Assembly: GCA_002840275.1 (NCBI GenBank)
Contig: PHAB01000024.1
Location: forward strand, 1 to 63,147
Source of the DNA: Firmicutes bacterium HGW-Firmicutes-14
GTDB lineage: Bacteria; Bacillota; Thermincolia; Thermincolales; UBA2595
DNA length: 63,147 nt
Reading direction: 5' to 3'
This document shows, one piece after another, positions 1 through 7,755 of the stretch. The notes under the pieces were generated by a model. It ran no database searches, was not told the DNA's origin, and saw only the letters and a list, made by a program, of their open reading frames with translations. The first letter of the stretch is position 1. Each line of letters begins with the position of its first letter. Made by a program: the position numbers and the translations under genes.

Positions 1-10
1 CATTTTTGGG

Positions 11-98
11 GAGCCCGATGCGGGAAATCTGCACGTCGGGTTCTGATTGGGGTTGTCAGCACAAGGGAAACTCCCCGAGGCTGGCTTCTACCAACCAT
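11..98 (+). ncRNA. Domain V/VI of an inner group II intron
   Basis: Positions 11-43 fold like a domain V. The lower stem is GAGCCCGA (11-18) with TCGGGTTC (36-43). A two-base CG bulge lies on the 3' side, then a short upper stem capped by a GAAA-containing loop. The AGC triad is at bases 2-4 of the helix. Positions 55-60 (GTCAGC) pair with 80-85 (GCTGGC) as a domain VI-like stem, followed by an adenosine at 90 that could be the branch point. The intron 3' end would fall at about 95-98. Directly after it the host RT frame resumes with TVNQSKL. Most of this inner intron lies to the left of the window. Confidence 0.65.
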
Positions 99-929
99 AC
101 GGTAAACCAGAGCAAGCTCGTCCAGATATTATCGGAAACGATTAAGGACGGACGAGTGATTTCGCTGATACATAAATTCCTGAGAGCAGGAATCATGGTT
201 AGCGGATTATTTGAGGACAGCCCGGAAGGCGTACCACAGGGTGGACCACTAAGTCCACTGCTAGGGAACATTATGTTGAACGAATGCGACCATGAACTGG
301 AAAAGCGGGGGCATCGCTTTGTACGCTATGCAGATGACCTGCTGATTTTCTGCAAAAGCAGAAAGGCAGCGCAGCGAACGCTGGATAATATTCTGCCATT
401 CATCGAGGGGAAACTGTTCCTCAAGGTAAATCGGGAGAAGACCAAAATGGCGCACGTCAACTATGTTAAATATCTGGGATATAGCTTTTACATCTACCGG
501 GGAGAAGGCCGACTAAGAATCCACCCGAAAAGCATTCAGAAGCTCAAGGATAAAATCCGGAAGGTTACAGGGCGCAGTAACGGGATGGGTATTGAGGAAC
601 GCAAAACCAGACTCAATCAAGTGATTAGAGGATGGGTGAACTACTTTAAACTGGCCGATGCGAAGAAGCTATTGCAAGGATTGGATGAATGGCTGAGAAG
701 TCGAATACGGATGGTGACCTGGAAACGATGGAAGAGAATCCGGACACGTTTTGAGAACCTCAAACGAGCAGGTCTCGACGAAGAGAAAGCCTGGATGTGG
801 GCAAACACGAGAAAGGGCTACTGGCGTACCGCCCATAGCCCAATACTCGCGGCAGCTCTATCCATAAGCCGGATAAAGCATGCCGGATATCCCAGTTTTA
901 TGGAATGTTATCTGCAAGGAAAAGTGTAA
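99..929 (+). CDS. Group II intron reverse transcriptase/maturase, C-terminal fragment
   Basis: This is the C-terminal three quarters of a group II intron-encoded protein (RT plus maturase), which splices its host intron and copies it during retrohoming. Visible blocks are TVNQSKL (end of RT motif A), the GVPQGGPLSPLLGNIML block, the catalytic YADD motif, and maturase domain X ending in the WRTAHSP region. There is no HNH endonuclease domain at the C terminus. The N-terminal RT blocks are missing because another intron's 3' end abuts codon TVNQ. The open frame continues upstream through the inner intron only by chance, so a start at position 6 is not a real start. Unless the inner intron is spliced out first, this copy cannot make a full enzyme. 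Confidence 0.85.
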   Translation, partial: TVNQSKLVQILSETIKDGRVISLIHKFLRAGIMVSGLFEDSPEGVPQGGPLSPLLGNIMLNECDHELEKRGHRFVRYADDLLIFCKSRKAAQRTLDNILPFIEGKLFLKVNREKTKMAHVNYVKYLGYSFYIYRGEGRLRIHPKSIQKLKDKIRKVTGRSNGMGIEERKTRLNQVIRGWVNYFKLADAKKLLQGLDEWLRSRIRMVTWKRWKRIRTRFENLKRAGLDEEKAWMWANTRKGYWRTAHSPILAAALSISRIKHAGYPSFMECYLQGKV

Positions 930-936
930 ACTCTTG

Positions 937-1014
937 GAACCGCCGTGTACCGAACGGTACGCACGGTGGTGTGGGAGGTCGGCCACTCAAATAATGAGTG
1001 GCCTCCTACCCGAT
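937..1014 (+). ncRNA. Domain V and VI of the outer group II intron
   Basis: Domain V is at 937-970, with an eight-pair lower stem ACCGCCGT/ACGGTGGT and a short upper stem TGTACC/GGTACG around a GAAC-type loop. It is followed by a GC-rich domain VI stem (GGAGG near 974-978 with CCTCC near 1002-1006) and the 3' terminus CTACCCGAT. This arrangement right after a maturase gene is diagnostic of the catalytic 3' end of a bacterial group II intron. The intron ends about 55 bases before the fni start, so it may separate fni from its original promoter or operon partner. Confidence 0.8.
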
Positions 1015-1068
1015 TGGATAAAAACGGCACCAGGGGTAAAAACTATGGAAAAAAAAGGAGTGGCATCC

Positions 1069-2142
1069 ATGTCACGGCTTACCCGGAAAGATGAACACAT
1101 ATTTTCCTCCTTGCGGCTCGCCGGGCGAAGGCCTGAATCAGGGTTTTCTGATATTTCCCTGGTCCATAATGCCTTACCTGAAATAGCTGTTTCCGATATA
1201 TCCCTCAGGACAATCCTGTTCGGGAAAACTCTCCACGCCCCTCTCGTGATAAACGCCATTACGGGCGGGGGCAGGGTCCCGGCTGAGATCAATCAGGCCC
1301 TTGCTGCTGCTGCCAGGGAAACGGGACTGGCCATGGCTGTCGGTTCCCAGACGGTGGCCGTGGAAAAACCTAAATACGAGGAATCCTTCCGGGTGGTCCG
1401 GAAGGAAAACCCTTCCGGACTGATCATGGCCAATGTGGGCGCCCATGTTTCGGTAGAGGCTGCCAGGCGGGCGGTGGAGATGATTTCAGCCGATGCGTTG
1501 CAGGTACACCTGAATGTTCCCCAGGAGGCCGTGATGAGGGAAGGTGACAGGGATTTCAGGGGTTGGCTGAAAAACATCTCAATTATGGCTGCGAAGATTG
1601 CGGTGCCCCTGGTGGTCAAGGAGGTGGGATTTGGCCTCAGCAGGGAAGTGGTCCGGCGGCTGTATGAAGCCGGGGTAAGGAATTTTGATGTGGGCGGACG
1701 GGGTGGAACCAATTTTATCGCTATAGAATATCTCCGCAGTGAATTAAAAGGGAGTTCACTGGAGACCTGGGGAATTACTACCGCGGCCAGCCTGGTGGAG
1801 GTTAAAAGCAGTGGTATGGCTGAGACCGTAATTGCCACCGGTGGTATCCTAAACGGCCTGGATGCAGCAAAGGCGCTGGCCTTGGGAGCTGATGCAGCGG
1901 GAATAGCCGGTCCCTACCTGAAGGTTGTCTTTGAGCGGGGCGCCGCGGGTTTGATTCAGGTGATTGAAAATATGAAATCAGACCTTAAAAGAGTGCTGCT
2001 GATGACCGGAACGAGACGGCCGTCTCACCTGAAGTATGTCCCGCTGGTCATTACAGGCGGTACGCGGGAGTGGCTGAGGGAGAGAGGGATAGACACAACC
2101 CCATATGCCCGCCGGGGCTGGCAGAGACGGGATGATGACTAA
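1069..2142 (+). CDS. fni: Type 2 isopentenyl-diphosphate delta-isomerase
   Basis: This FMN- and NAD(P)H-dependent enzyme interconverts isopentenyl and dimethylallyl diphosphate in isoprenoid synthesis, in the cytoplasm. The protein is 357 residues, normal for the family. Recognisable elements are the N-terminal RKDEHI, the LVHNALPEI segment, VIMANVGAHV-like and KEVGFGLS (about residue 184) flavin/substrate segments, the glycine-rich FDVGGRGGTNF (about 206) and GIAGPYL near the C terminus. The start was chosen at ATG 1069 because AAGGAG lies eight bases upstream; an in-frame ATG at 880 lies inside the group II intron. The gene begins just after the intron end, so upstream transcription must cross the intron or a new promoter is used. 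Confidence 0.93.
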   Translation: MSRLTRKDEHIFSSLRLAGRRPESGFSDISLVHNALPEIAVSDISLRTILFGKTLHAPLVINAITGGGRVPAEINQALAAAARETGLAMAVGSQTVAVEKPKYEESFRVVRKENPSGLIMANVGAHVSVEAARRAVEMISADALQVHLNVPQEAVMREGDRDFRGWLKNISIMAAKIAVPLVVKEVGFGLSREVVRRLYEAGVRNFDVGGRGGTNFIAIEYLRSELKGSSLETWGITTAASLVEVKSSGMAETVIATGGILNGLDAAKALALGADAAGIAGPYLKVVFERGAAGLIQVIENMKSDLKRVLLMTGTRRPSHLKYVPLVITGGTREWLRERGIDTTPYARRGWQRRDDD

Positions 2143-2234
2143 TCAATGGACCGAAAAGTATATTTAACTTCCACCCAGGGAAACCTAGGGATTGCAGGAA
2201 AGAAAACAATCAACCGGTGAAAGGAGAATTTTCT

Positions 2235-2963
2235 ATGCCCAGGTTTCCGTTAGGCATTATAGCACTCATTGTAGTATCTGTTTTAGTCTATTTCGGTTTG
2301 GCTCACAGGATTCTGGACAGGCTGAGGATATCGGATAAGACAGCCCTTGGAATCCTTGCGGCTATGGTTATCGGCAGTTTTATCGATATCCCGATAGCAT
2401 TCGGGAGGGTAAATGCGTCAATAAATGTGGGCGGTGGTCTTATCCCGATAGGCCTGGCCATATATGTCCTGACGAAGGCAGGGACTTCCAGGGAATGGAT
2501 AAGGACACTGCTTGCCACGGGAGTGACCGCAGCAGTGGTATTTTATTTGGGTTCGATAGTTATGTCAGGGAACCCTGGCGGCCCCCTGGACTTACTTGAC
2601 CCTGTCTGGACATATCCCGTAGTCGGCGGCCTGGTGGCATATTTAGCGGGCCGGTCCAGAAGATCTGCTTTCATTGCCGCCACCATCGGGGTACTTATGC
2701 TGGACATTATTAACTGGATTTACCTTGTCAGCACCGGAACACCGGGCCGTATCCTGATTGGAGGGGCCGGGGCCTTTGATTCCATAGTGCTGGCAGGTAT
2801 CATTGCAGTCCTGCTGGCGGAAATCATAGGTGAAACACGGGAGCGGCTGCAGGGAGGCCCCGCTTCCCGGGGACGCCCGAAAGAACTGCTGGAAAACCTG
2901 GAAAATGCAGAATATACCAACTCCATTGGCATTAAAGATGAGGCGGGTGAAGACCGTGAATAA
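2235..2963 (+). CDS. DUF1614 family multispanning membrane protein
   Basis: A 242-residue hydrophobic protein with about seven predicted membrane segments, beginning with the LGIIALIVVSVLVYFGLAH helix. It matches my recollection of the DUF1614 family, including the SDKTALGILAAMVIGSFIDIP stretch. Family function is unknown. In spore-forming clostridia it neighbours the SpoIIP/YIEGIA genes, as here. ATG 2235 is chosen because AAAGGAG lies eight bases upstream. The 3' end overlaps the next gene by 17 bases, which implies coupled translation with the SpoIIP-like protein. The C-terminal 35 residues are polar and probably cytoplasmic. Confidence 0.8.
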   Translation: MPRFPLGIIALIVVSVLVYFGLAHRILDRLRISDKTALGILAAMVIGSFIDIPIAFGRVNASINVGGGLIPIGLAIYVLTKAGTSREWIRTLLATGVTAAVVFYLGSIVMSGNPGGPLDLLDPVWTYPVVGGLVAYLAGRSRRSAFIAATIGVLMLDIINWIYLVSTGTPGRILIGGAGAFDSIVLAGIIAVLLAEIIGETRERLQGGPASRGRPKELLENLENAEYTNSIGIKDEAGEDRE

Positions 2964-4182
2964 GAGGATACAGCTGATAACCGGGATAGTGATGATGGTA
3001 TTTGGGATTGTCCTGATAAGTCTGCCCCTGGTGGGATTGGTGCCTAAAGTCCAGACAGCTGCAGCCGGATCGCTCTTTGACAGGATTAACATGGCCGGCA
3101 GGTTTGAGCAGGAACTGAAACCCGGTGAATATATAACAATAGTGGATGAAAAAACAGGTGTCGCAATAGACCAGACATCCCGGGTAATATATATCGGAGA
3201 TGAACTGATTAATGAATCCAATGACCAGTACAGGGTGACAAGGGTTCGGGGCAACAAGGCATATGCCCGGAAATCCGGCAAGGCCCCGGGGATTGTCTAC
3301 AGAGAAGAATGGGATACCATACCGGCCGGGGCAGGGACGCAAGAAGTCCAGGCTGATATGAGCAAGACCCAGGTAGCCCTTTATCACACCCACAGTGGTG
3401 AATCTTATGTACCGACTGACGGGGCAGAAAATATACCGGCAAAAGGCGGGATTTTCAAAGTAGGGGATGCCCTGGCCGATACCTTCCGGAAACAGGGAAT
3501 TAATGTGGTTGATGACAAGACACCCCATGAACCCCATGATGCTAATGCTTACCACCGGTCAAGGCGAACAGCGGTACAACTCCTGAAAAAGAACCCGGCT
3601 GTACTGTTTGATGTTCACCGGGACGGTATTCCTGACCCTGACTTCTACAATAAGGAAATACAGGGCGAAGAAATCACGAAAATAAGGCTGGTTGTGGGCA
3701 GGCAGAACCCGAAAATGTCCACAAACCTGGAGTTTGCCAAAAACATTAAGGCATTTATGGACAAACATAAACCGGGATTGATTAAGGGAATTTTTATTGG
3801 CAAGGGCAACTACAACCAGGACTTGGGTCCAAGAGCCCTGCTCCTGGAAGTTGGCACCCATACAAATGACAGGACAAGGGCAGAGAACGGGGCCGCAGTT
3901 TTTGCCAGTGTTTTTCCCAGGCTCATGGATCTCAAACCTGCCGGACCGCAGGGCGGAATCGACCTTCCTGGTGGTACTCCCGGTGAAGGAATGCGTTCCT
4001 GGTCAACCCTGGGCTGGATAATCGGTGTCATTCTTGTGGCCGGAGCTGCCTTCCTGTTTATCAGTACCGGCAGTATCCAGGGTATGAAGAGCAAGCTCGG
4101 TGAACTGAAAAAAACTGAATTTGCCAGTTTTTTCGGACCAAGGAAAATAAAAGGGGAAAAACGCAAGAAACATAATGACTGA
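2947..4182 (+). CDS. spoIIP: Stage II sporulation protein P (SpoIIP-like peptidoglycan hydrolase)
   Basis: SpoIIP, with SpoIID and SpoIIM, degrades septal peptidoglycan to drive forespore engulfment. The 411-residue protein has an N-terminal membrane anchor (about residues 10-32), then an extracytoplasmic domain with YHTHSGESY (about 146), FDVHRDGIP (about 222) and LLLEVGTHTN (about 298), the histidine/glutamate blocks of the family. Unusually, it also has a second hydrophobic segment near the C terminus (about 353-375, LGWIIGVILVAGAAFLF) followed by a basic tail. The start is uncertain: GTG 2947 or GTG 2956, both overlapping the DUF1614 gene. The neighbouring YIEGIA gene supports a sporulation role. 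It may be a divergent paralog of a canonical SpoIIP elsewhere in the genome. Confidence 0.85.
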   Translation: MKTVNKRIQLITGIVMMVFGIVLISLPLVGLVPKVQTAAAGSLFDRINMAGRFEQELKPGEYITIVDEKTGVAIDQTSRVIYIGDELINESNDQYRVTRVRGNKAYARKSGKAPGIVYREEWDTIPAGAGTQEVQADMSKTQVALYHTHSGESYVPTDGAENIPAKGGIFKVGDALADTFRKQGINVVDDKTPHEPHDANAYHRSRRTAVQLLKKNPAVLFDVHRDGIPDPDFYNKEIQGEEITKIRLVVGRQNPKMSTNLEFAKNIKAFMDKHKPGLIKGIFIGKGNYNQDLGPRALLLEVGTHTNDRTRAENGAAVFASVFPRLMDLKPAGPQGGIDLPGGTPGEGMRSWSTLGWIIGVILVAGAAFLFISTGSIQGMKSKLGELKKTEFASFFGPRKIKGEKRKKHND

Positions 4183-4199
4183 CAGGGGAGGTAGTCCGG

Positions 4200-5093
4200 G
4201 TGAGTGAATACGGGTTAACCATCGGCCTGGGAGTGCTTATGGGGACTCTTGCCAGGGTGTATACGCTCAGGTCTGATTACCGCCAGTATCCGGGTTACCC
4301 CCATGGGTATGTCACTCACATATCTCTTGGAGTTATTGCTGCAGCCTTGGGGTCAGTTGCATTACCAGCTATTGCAGAAAAAGAATTTGCCGCAGTTACT
4401 TTTGTGGCCCTCGCCGCCCAGCAGTTCCGGGAAGTAAGGAACATGGAACGGGAGAGCCTGGCAGCACTGGAAGAAGCAGAACTTGTACCACGGGGACATG
4501 ATTACATCGAGGGAATAGCTAAAGTATTTGAAGCAAGAAATTACCTGGCTATCGTAACTGCACTTGCTACCAGTTCAGCTAATTTTTATACTCACTGGCC
4601 CCTGTTTTCCATAATTGTCGGCGTGATATTTGTTTTAATTTCTAAACGACTGATGAAGGGCAGGGTAATAGGTCAGATTGCCGTGGTTAAACCGGCAGTA
4701 CTGCACTTTGAGGGAGCCCTCCTGAAAATCGGTGATATTGATATAATGAACATAGGCTTGCCCCGGATGAGGAAAAAGGTATCCACTGACGGGCTGGGAG
4801 TTATTATCCATCCAAAGGATGACAATGCCAGGGCAACCCTTCACAACATGGGTCAGAGGCAGGCCATCATCCACGTGGCAGTGGCTATCCTGGGGACCAA
4901 AAAAGACGTCGATACACCCGAATTCACTCCCATGACCCGGAAAGATATTGATACAGGGGCTATTGCTTTCTACTGTATGCCGGCTGAGAAGGATATCGAG
5001 AGCCTTATCGCCGCAGTTGAAAGGACCCCGGTCCTGGAAAGTGCAAAAAGGGCGCCCCTGAAATCAAAAGCCGGGAAGATAGCTGCTGATTGA
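4200..5093 (+). CDS. YIEGIA family membrane protein (sporulation-associated)
   Basis: A 297-residue protein that contains the family's name-giving motif, YIEGIA, at about residues 101-106 (GHDYIEGIAKVFEARNY). The N-terminal third is hydrophobic, and another hydrophobic pair lies near residues 120-145. The C-terminal half is soluble. It is restricted to spore formers and usually sits with a tiny partner called the capping complex subunit for YIEGIA, which is the next gene here. The biochemical role is not known to me. GTG 4200 is the start, with GGGGAGG upstream. It lies 17 bases after spoIIP, so the two are probably co-transcribed. Confidence 0.85.
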   Translation: MSEYGLTIGLGVLMGTLARVYTLRSDYRQYPGYPHGYVTHISLGVIAAALGSVALPAIAEKEFAAVTFVALAAQQFREVRNMERESLAALEEAELVPRGHDYIEGIAKVFEARNYLAIVTALATSSANFYTHWPLFSIIVGVIFVLISKRLMKGRVIGQIAVVKPAVLHFEGALLKIGDIDIMNIGLPRMRKKVSTDGLGVIIHPKDDNARATLHNMGQRQAIIHVAVAILGTKKDVDTPEFTPMTRKDIDTGAIAFYCMPAEKDIESLIAAVERTPVLESAKRAPLKSKAGKIAAD

Positions 5094-5162
5094 CGGAAGG
5101 AAGCAGGCAGGGAAGAATGCGGCACAATAAGAAAGCATGCGGTATTATAAGGAAGTGAAAAT

Positions 5163-5345
5163 ATGGGAAATACGGAGCTTATGGCTGTTGTCACAATAAA
5201 TAAAGAGGCAGTCGGGGGAGATGTGCCCATATTTTTTGCCTCAACTGAGGAAGAACAGGCGAAGATTGCCAATACCCTGGCCCAGGTCCTGAGGTCCATG
5301 GTCCATGATGTGGGAAATGGGGTCTATTGTATAGTCAGACATTAG
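5163..5345 (+). CDS. Capping complex subunit for YIEGIA, small protein
   Basis: A 60-residue protein beginning MGNTELMAVVTINKE and ending GVYCIVRH. Its size, its position directly after the YIEGIA gene and the segment around VPIFFASTEEEQ fit the small family annotated as the capping complex subunit for YIEGIA. It has no signal peptide or membrane segment, so it is probably a cytoplasmic partner of the preceding protein. ATG 5163 has a GGAAGTGA element upstream. Confidence 0.75.
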   Translation: MGNTELMAVVTINKEAVGGDVPIFFASTEEEQAKIANTLAQVLRSMVHDVGNGVYCIVRH

Positions 5346-5371
5346 AACAGCCAGACTTAGGAGCAGGGGTT

Positions 5372-5860
5372 GTGAAGATAATTTATCACTGTTATGGAGG
5401 GGCACATTCTTCTGTGACGGCGGCAGCGGTCCACCTGGGCTGGCTGCCCACAGACCGGATACCGGAAACCGGTGAACTGAAGAAAATACCTTATTTTGAC
5501 CGGCCGGTATCGAAAGACCATGGCCGCATCCGGTTTATGGGAACCGATGAATTTGGGAATGATATATATTGTATTGGCCGCAGAAATGCCTTCAGGGAAT
5601 TTGAAAACATGACCAGGGGGCTGATGGAGATATATGGCGTGCCGGAGGACCATATTTACCTGGTCAATGTGATGCCATATGTCAACTGGAAGATGGTGCT
5701 GGGAGGGTTTACTTCCCGGAGGCTGAGGATAACCCCGGTTGGCAGGGCGGTAATTATCTCCGGTGTTAAGTATTCTTACTGGTATATAGTGAGTATGGTC
5801 AACCGGGTCAAAGTGTGTACAGCTGGGAAGAACAGGAGGACTGCAGAGACAGGGGGATGA
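5372..5860 (+). CDS. DUF3189 family protein, first copy
   Basis: A 162-residue soluble protein starting KIIYHCYGGAHSSVTAAAVH, which I recognise as the DUF3189 N-terminus. The strand-loop with Cys, Gly-Gly and His-Ser-Ser resembles a nucleotide- or phosphate-binding turn, but no reaction is established. GTG 5372 is selected because AGGAG lies eight bases upstream. The last four bases (ATGA) overlap the start of the second DUF3189 gene. It is found with the SpoIIP/YIEGIA genes, so a sporulation-linked role is plausible by context only. Confidence 0.8.
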   Translation: MKIIYHCYGGAHSSVTAAAVHLGWLPTDRIPETGELKKIPYFDRPVSKDHGRIRFMGTDEFGNDIYCIGRRNAFREFENMTRGLMEIYGVPEDHIYLVNVMPYVNWKMVLGGFTSRRLRITPVGRAVIISGVKYSYWYIVSMVNRVKVCTAGKNRRTAETGG

Positions 5861-6321
5861 AAATTTTTTTTCTATGCCGGACAGGTTACCACACTTCCCT
5901 GGTTGCGGCTTCCATGTTCCTGGAATCATTGTCGGGAGGGTCCTGCCGCCGGGGGAATCCCACAGGGCTAAAGGGATATGGACGACTGCCGGGAAAAGAG
6001 ATAGGCAAACCGTTCTTTGTGGGAACCGGTAAAGGTCATATTGATGTTTACACAATCGGTGTATCCAGGGAGAACGCCCTGCTGGCCAAGGCGGCCGGTG
6101 AACTGGCGGGTTTGATAAGCTCAGGGGCCGGTGACTTCCAAATTGTCGATACCACACCTGCTATGAGCAAATGGACCTGCTTTGGATTCAGGCTGAAAAG
6201 AATCGGCCTTGAAGGACCGGCTGAATTCTTTTGCTCCCTGGGGATGAAGAGGGAAATACCCGGCCTGAGAAAATTGCTGGATGAAAAAACAAAGACCGTC
6301 ACCGGGAAAAAGCGCGCTTAG
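5857..6321 (+). CDS. DUF3189 family protein, second diverged copy
   Basis: A 154-residue paralog of the preceding protein. MKIFFLCRTGYHTSLVAASM aligns with the first copy's start, keeping Cys, Gly, His and Ser while the Gly-Gly pair becomes Thr-Gly. Both copies then share an F-GT/FMGT block, an IY-IG-R segment and a second half with W around an M-KW motif. The tandem arrangement with a 4-base overlap indicates duplication and translational coupling, perhaps giving a heterodimer. The gene ends inside a transcription terminator, so it closes the DUF1614-to-DUF3189 operon. Confidence 0.75.
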   Translation: MKIFFLCRTGYHTSLVAASMFLESLSGGSCRRGNPTGLKGYGRLPGKEIGKPFFVGTGKGHIDVYTIGVSRENALLAKAAGELAGLISSGAGDFQIVDTTPAMSKWTCFGFRLKRIGLEGPAEFFCSLGMKREIPGLRKLLDEKTKTVTGKKRA

Positions 6322-6330
6322 CGCTTTTTG
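6307..6330 (+). terminator. Rho-independent terminator overlapping the DUF3189 stop codon
   Basis: AAAAAGCGC (6307-6315) pairs with GCGCTTTTT (6321-6329) around a GCTTA loop. The TAG stop of the second DUF3189 gene (6319-6321) lies within the loop and stem. It separates the sporulation cluster from the PDZ/radical-SAM gene. Confidence 0.75.
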
Positions 6331-6393
6331 TTGTCCCACTAATAGTGTTTTCTTACTGTTTTCTTGACTTAGCGGGGAAGTTGAAGGATAATT

Positions 6394-7743
6394 ATGGAGA
6401 GTAAACAGTATGGGGTTGAAAAAGATATGGCAGACAATAAACCGATTATTGAAGGTATTGAACAGGGAAGCATTGGTGAAGAACTGGGAATAGAAAAGGG
6501 CGACACCCTTATGACCGTTAACGGACAGAGACCAAGGGACCTGATTGATTACAGGTTTATGTGTGCAGAAGAAGACCTTGAATTGGAAATAATGAAAAAC
6601 AACGGTGAAATATGGAGCTGTGATATCCAGAAGGATTATGACCAGGACCTGGGGCTTTTGTTCGCCGGTGATACCTTTGACGGTATGCACAGCTGTGTGA
6701 ATAAGTGTATCTTCTGTTTTGTGGACCAGATGCCGGCTGATATGAGGGAATCTCTTTATGTCAAAGATGATGACTACCGCCTTTCCTTCCTGCACGGTAA
6801 CTTCATTACCCTGACCAATATCAACAGGCAGGAGATGGAGCGGATTATCAAAATGAGGATAAGCCCGCTTTACATATCGGTCCACTGCACTAATCCCAGG
6901 CTCAGGGAACACATGCTGGGATGCAAAAGGGCGGGCCGGATCATGGAACAGCTGTCGATTCTGGCCGAAGCCGGTATAGAGATGCATATCCAGATCGTCC
7001 TCTGCCCTGGGATCAACGACGGGGAAGAACTGGAGAGAAGCATCAGGGACCTTACCGCACTGTATCCCCGGGTGCAGTCTATAGCCATTGTCCCTGTCGG
7101 CCTTACCAGGTACCGGGAGAACATGCAGGCATTGAGGAAATTTAACACCCGCGAGGCCGGTATTGTTATTGACACCATTCACCTGCACCAGAAAAGGTTC
7201 CTGGAGAAATACGGGACCCCATTGGTCTACCTGGGAGATGAATTCTACGTACTGGCAGGCAGGGATTTTCCCGAAACCCAATATTACGGGGAGTTTCCCC
7301 AGGCTGAAAACGGGGTGGGGCTTGTCCGCCTGTTTTATGACAGTTTTGAGGAGGAGCGTTCCCGGATTCCGGACAGACTGGAAAACAAGAAAAGAGTCGC
7401 CCTGGTAACCGGTGTTTCAGGGGAAAAGGTTCTGAAGCCTATTGCCGAAGACCTGAACAAGACCGGCAACCTGGATGTGGAAATTGTCGGGGTCTTTAAT
7501 GAGTTTTTCGGAGGACATGTTACCGTGGCCGGACTGCTGACCGGCCGGGATGTACTGAAAACCCTGAAGGAACAGATTCCCTTTGACCTTATCCTTCTTC
7601 CGTCAGTTATGTGTAAGAGGGATGAACCTGTGTTCCTCGACGGCAAGACACCGGCAGACCTGGAGAGGGAGCTGGGTGTTCCTGTCAGGGTCATAGATGT
7701 TGATTCAGGTGCAGGAGAACTGATCAGGGCTATCACCGGATAA
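6394..7743 (+). CDS. PDZ and radical-SAM-like DUF512 protein
   Basis: A 449-residue protein of the DUF512 family. Residues about 10-60 form a PDZ-like fold (GSIGEELGIEKGDTLMTVNG). A cysteine motif C-x3-C-x2-C at residues 101, 105 and 108 (CVNKCIFCF) is of the radical-SAM type and should hold a 4Fe-4S cluster. The C-terminal part is the DUF512 region. Substrate is unknown. In Firmicutes it commonly lies directly before der, as here, only 12 bases upstream, suggesting joint expression. ATG 6394 has AAGGA upstream; ATG 6427 is an alternative. Confidence 0.85.
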   Translation: MESKQYGVEKDMADNKPIIEGIEQGSIGEELGIEKGDTLMTVNGQRPRDLIDYRFMCAEEDLELEIMKNNGEIWSCDIQKDYDQDLGLLFAGDTFDGMHSCVNKCIFCFVDQMPADMRESLYVKDDDYRLSFLHGNFITLTNINRQEMERIIKMRISPLYISVHCTNPRLREHMLGCKRAGRIMEQLSILAEAGIEMHIQIVLCPGINDGEELERSIRDLTALYPRVQSIAIVPVGLTRYRENMQALRKFNTREAGIVIDTIHLHQKRFLEKYGTPLVYLGDEFYVLAGRDFPETQYYGEFPQAENGVGLVRLFYDSFEEERSRIPDRLENKKRVALVTGVSGEKVLKPIAEDLNKTGNLDVEIVGVFNEFFGGHVTVAGLLTGRDVLKTLKEQIPFDLILLPSVMCKRDEPVFLDGKTPADLERELGVPVRVIDVDSGAGELIRAITG

Positions 7744-7755
7744 GGAGGTTACTCT

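Larger units (their letters stand above)
1..1014 (+). mobile_element. Group II intron, 3' portion, with a second intron's 3' end nested in its RT gene
   Basis: The window opens inside a group II intron. Its reverse-transcriptase reading frame runs to 929. It is followed by a domain V hairpin (937-970), a domain VI-like stem and the typical 3' end CTACCCGAT at 1006-1014. The 5' part is outside the window. A second domain V-like hairpin at 11-43 lies upstream of the surviving RT coding sequence, so another group II intron appears to have inserted into the RT gene. The host intron sits just upstream of fni, between that gene and whatever preceded it. The 3' boundary is inferred from the conserved end motif. 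The nested reading is an inference and could also come from an assembly junction between two repeated introns. Confidence 0.75.

Noticed and set aside
880-1068. Start of fni at the in-frame ATG 880
   Set aside because: This region is group II intron sequence and the codons before 1069 match no family N-terminus, while 1069 has a strong ribosome site.
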